NCBI RefSeq assembly: GCF_030652235.1
Contig: NZ_JAUSBA010000018.1
Span: 1-64,000 of the forward strand
Direction of reading: 5' to 3'
DNA length: 64,000 nt
From: Cypionkella sp.
Lineage (GTDB): Bacteria > Pseudomonadota > Alphaproteobacteria > Rhodobacterales > Rhodobacteraceae
Shown: piece after piece, positions 61,469 through 64,000 of the stretch
Position numbering within the stretch: the first letter of the stretch is position 1
How the letters are laid out: each line of letters begins with the position of its first letter
The notes under the pieces: model-generated
What the model saw: the letters and a program-made list of their open reading frames with translations, nothing else
Databases searched by the model: none
Told to the model about the DNA's origin: nothing
Program-made: the position numbers and the translations under genes

Positions 61469-62947
61469 TTACCACCATTTATCTGGCTTGGCCACAAAGC
61501 CCGCCGCGCGCTCCAAAACATAAGCGTGATTGAGCAATCCAGCCTCATCCCAGGGCCGCCCCAGCAGTTGCAGCCCGATCGGCAGGCCTTTGCCATCAAG
61601 CCCCATGGGCACCGCCACCCCCGGCAATCCCGCCAAGTTTGCCGTCACGGTGAACACATCGTTCAGATACACCTCCACCGGGGTCGCCTGATCCATCTCG
61701 CCCAGCCCAAAGGCCGAGGTCGGCGTGGCGGGTGCCAAGATCGCCTCAATCCCCGCCGCAAACGCCTGCTCAAAGTCGCGCTTGATCAGTGCGCGCACCT
61801 TGCGCGCCCGGTTGTAATAGGCGTCATAGAACCCCGCCGACAGCACATAGGTGCCAACCATGATCCGCCGCTGCGTCTCTGGCCCAAAGCCTTCCGCCCG
61901 GGTCTTTTCGTACATCTCGGTGATGCCATCGCCAGCCGCCAAGCTGGCGCGATGGCCGTAGCGCACCCCATCATAGCGCGCGAGGTTGCTCGATGCCTCT
62001 GCGGGCGCAATCACATAATACGCAGGCAAAGCATATTTCGCATGCGGCAACGAGATATCGACAATCTCGGCCCCCGCATCGCGCAGCATCTCGCGCCCCT
62101 GCGTCCACAACGCATCAATCTCGGCAGGGATGCCCTCAATCCGATACTCGCGCGGAATGCCGATCTTCTTGCCGCGAATATCCCCAGTCAGGGCAGCTTC
62201 AAAATCCGGCACCGCCATATTGGCGCTGGTTGAATCTTTTGGGTCATGGCCCGCCATCGCGGCCAAGAAAATCGCCGCATCGCGCACCGATTTCGTCATC
62301 GGCCCGGCTTGGTCCAGAGACGAGGCATAGGCGATGATCCCCCAGCGGCTGACCCGGCCATAGGTTGGCTTGATCCCCACCGTCCCGGTAAACGCCGCAG
62401 GTTGCCGGATCGATCCGCCGGTATCCGTGCCGGTCGCAGCCAGACACAAATCCGCCGCCACCGCCGCAGCCGAGCCGCCCGAAGACCCTCCCGGCGTGCG
62501 CAGCACATCATCGACCTTCCACGGGTTCACCGCAGGGCCATAGCAACTGCTCTCGGTCGACGAACCCATGGCGAATTCGTCCATGTTCAGCTTGCCGAGC
62601 ATCACTGCGCCTGCGCCAAACAACTTCGCGGTCACGGTGGATTCATACTCCGGCACAAACCCCTTCAGGATGTGCGACGCCGCTTGCGAAGGCACGCCCT
62701 TGGTGCAGAACACATCCTTGATCCCCACAGGAATCCCGCACATATCCGGCGCATCGCCGCCCGCAATCCGCAGATCAGCCGCCCGCGCCTGCGCCAAAGC
62801 CAGCTCCGGCGTCTTGTGCACAAAGGCGTTCAGCGCATCGCCCGCGTCGATCGCCGTCAAACAAGACATCGTCAGATCAACCGCCGAAATCTCCCCCTTG
62901 CGCAACGCATCCCGCGCCGCCGCAATGGTCCAAGTGTTCGCGTTCAT
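61469..62947 (-). CDS. gatA: Aspartyl/glutamyl-tRNA amidotransferase subunit A
   Basis: A 492-residue amidase-signature enzyme that releases ammonia from glutamine for making Gln-tRNA(Gln) or Asn-tRNA(Asn). The Ser-cisSer-Lys triad is visible: Lys in [15 protein letters not shown], Ser in [15 protein letters not shown], and [16 protein letters not shown] for the third Ser. It overlaps gatC by four bases. gatB is not in the window. Confidence 0.95.
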   Translation of the reverse strand: MNANTWTIAAARDALRKGEISAVDLTMSCLTAIDAGDALNAFVHKTPELALAQARAADLRIAGGDAPDMCGIPVGIKDVFCTKGVPSQAASHILKGFVPEYESTVTAKLFGAGAVMLGKLNMDEFAMGSSTESSCYGPAVNPWKVDDVLRTPGGSSGGSAAAVAADLCLAATGTDTGGSIRQPAAFTGTVGIKPTYGRVSRWGIIAYASSLDQAGPMTKSVRDAAIFLAAMAGHDPKDSTSANMAVPDFEAALTGDIRGKKIGIPREYRIEGIPAEIDALWTQGREMLRDAGAEIVDISLPHAKYALPAYYVIAPAEASSNLARYDGVRYGHRASLAAGDGITEMYEKTRAEGFGPETQRRIMVGTYVLSAGFYDAYYNRARKVRALIKRDFEQAFAAGIEAILAPATPTSAFGLGEMDQATPVEVYLNDVFTVTANLAGLPGVAVPMGLDGKGLPIGLQLLGRPWDEAGLLNHAYVLERAAGFVAKPDKWW

Positions 62948-63231
62948 TCCACCACCTTCGGCACTGCAAAAAACCCTTCCCGCGCATCCGGCGCATTGGC
63001 CAGAACCGCCCGTTGCTGATTGCCATCCGTGACCACATCCGCCCGGCGCACCAAACGCATTGGCGTCACCGACACCATCGGCTCGATGCCCGTCACATCG
63101 ACCTCATTCAGCTGCTCCATAAACCCAAGGATTCCAGACAACTGCTCTGCCAGTTTCGGCAAAGCCGCTTCCTCCACCCGGATACGCGCCAGCTTAGCCA
63201 CCTTGCGCGCGGTGTCGATGTCGATGGACAT
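62944..63231 (-). CDS. gatC: Aspartyl/glutamyl-tRNA amidotransferase subunit C
   Basis: A 95-residue small subunit that stabilises Gat[21 protein letters not shown] and [20 protein letters not shown] match GatC, with the C-terminal belt [13 protein letters not shown]. The ATG at 63231 is chosen because the upstream ATG (63288) adds an unrelated leader. It overlaps gatA by four bases. Confidence 0.94.
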   Translation of the reverse strand: MSIDIDTARKVAKLARIRVEEAALPKLAEQLSGILGFMEQLNEVDVTGIEPMVSVTPMRLVRRADVVTDGNQQRAVLANAPDAREGFFAVPKVVE

Positions 63232-63451
63232 GGGGTCTCTCCGCAAATTGATTGGCTGACGTTTACCCGCCAAGCCCCGGTGCCGCAAGTAGGGTGGGCT
63301 TCACGCCGCCACGCCCGCAATTTTCGGAGTGTGAAGTTCCACCCCACCGCCCCCATCCGCCCGAATACCGCTTGCCTGCCCAACACAATTCGCCCAAGTT
63401 TCAGCGAGACACTCCACAAACCACCCGATAACCCGTTGGAATTTGGCAATT

Positions 63452-64000
63452 ATGCTCGATGCAGACTATAGCGTAAAAGCTGCACGACGGGCGTTGCACG
63501 CATTTCTGCCAGACGAAGAATTCGCGCTGGCCTCGCTCAAAGATCCGACAAAGCTTTATGGCACATGGGTGTTTCGCTGCAAAACTCGCGGCAAGAACTC
63601 CACATTCGTCTGCAAACTCAGCACACCAGACGCGGCAGGTCGTGCCAAAATCCTGAACCAATATCAACGCCTCAAATCGACCCATGCCGCGATGAAAGAC
63701 CCGCTTTTAACCACACCGCAAGCCCTCGCTTTTGTGGAAAAAGACTGCGCCCTGATCATGCAGCATGTGAAAGGTGACTCGCTGCAACACCTGCTGCTGC
63801 AGTTTTCCAATCTCGCCGAGGCCAACACCCATCTGCAAAACGCAGGCCGCTGGATATCCAGCTTTCAACAGCCAACGATGCACCCTGCCGCATTTGACGC
63901 CAAGCCGCACATGAATTGGTTGCTGAAAAAACTCCAACGCCACGACGAAAAACTGATCGTTATTCCTGACCACGACGCCTTCATGATGGAGTTTCACCAG
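63452..64000 (+). CDS. Kinase-like (phosphotransferase fold) protein, 3' end outside window
   Basis: An open frame of 183 codons from ATG 63452 to the window edge without a stop. The N-terminal part, STFVCKL (a possible ATP-binding Lys) and TPQALAFVEKDCALIMQHVK followed by GDSLQHLLL, looks like the hinge and N-lobe of an aminoglycoside/choline kinase-like or lipopolysaccharide kinase-like fold. The catalytic loop would lie beyond the edge, so the call is tentative. It is divergent from gatC, 220 bases away, with lower GC than the neighbours. Confidence 0.55.
   Translation, partial: MLDADYSVKAARRALHAFLPDEEFALASLKDPTKLYGTWVFRCKTRGKNSTFVCKLSTPDAAGRAKILNQYQRLKSTHAAMKDPLLTTPQALAFVEKDCALIMQHVKGDSLQHLLLQFSNLAEANTHLQNAGRWISSFQQPTMHPAAFDAKPHMNWLLKKLQRHDEKLIVIPDHDAFMMEFHQ

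Overview
The window looks like a chromosome segment of a Rhodobacteraceae (Alphaproteobacteria) bacterium. Evidence: GC around 60-65%, the hisG-hisZ-hisS arrangement, a DUF1489 protein, a DUF1127 protein, class II ribonucleotide reductase, an xdhABC operon, a FnrL-type box and intergenic 'AAATACTC' hairpin repeats of the kind common in that family. The species cannot be read from the sequence.

Left part (1-8765): the terminal end of an IS21-like element lies at the very edge. A LacI-type regulator is then divergent from an eight-gene run: a di-iron (sterol desaturase superfamily) oxygenase, a sugar/cyclitol-type ABC importer (binding protein, permease, ATPase), a small Rieske ferredoxin, a TIM-barrel isomerase, a PanB-like protein lacking the PanB catalytic residues, and a Gfo/Idh/MocA dehydrogenase. 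The mix of oxygenase, Rieske ferredoxin, MocA-, MocB- and MocC-like genes resembles the rhizobial rhizopine (moc) logic. It may be a catabolic pathway for an O-methylated or otherwise decorated cyclitol or sugar. This is the best candidate for an undescribed pathway here.

9065-11193 holds a Lon-like AAA+ ATPase without a protease domain, a small partner protein and a degraded stretch: a small accessory island. 11194-23634 is housekeeping: class II ribonucleotide reductase, DUF1489, an EamA exporter, hisS-hisZ-hisG, slyX, a TauE/SafE permease and dnaE.

24086-36533 is a nucleobase region: xanthine dehydrogenase (xdhABC), cytosine deaminase, a CDA-fold (guanine deaminase-like) deaminase and a BMP-type nucleoside/purine ABC importer. 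A broken tetR/ridA pair sits in its middle. 36664-45294 carries a VOC protein, FAD oxidoreductases, a GH25 lipoprotein and the znuA / zur-znuC-znuB zinc locus with a perfect palindromic Zur operator.

45374-64000 is mixed: galM, an MFS exporter, isochorismatase-like and DUF1993 proteins, argD-argF, 8-oxoguanine deaminase, a hisN-like phosphatase, an XRE regulator, quinone oxidoreductase, LysR, DUF1127, a Bax inhibitor-1 protein, a broken VIT-family gene, rpmG, rnpB, ampD, an excalibur lipoprotein, gatC-gatA and a truncated kinase-like gene at the right edge. No rRNA, tRNA or CRISPR array was recognised.
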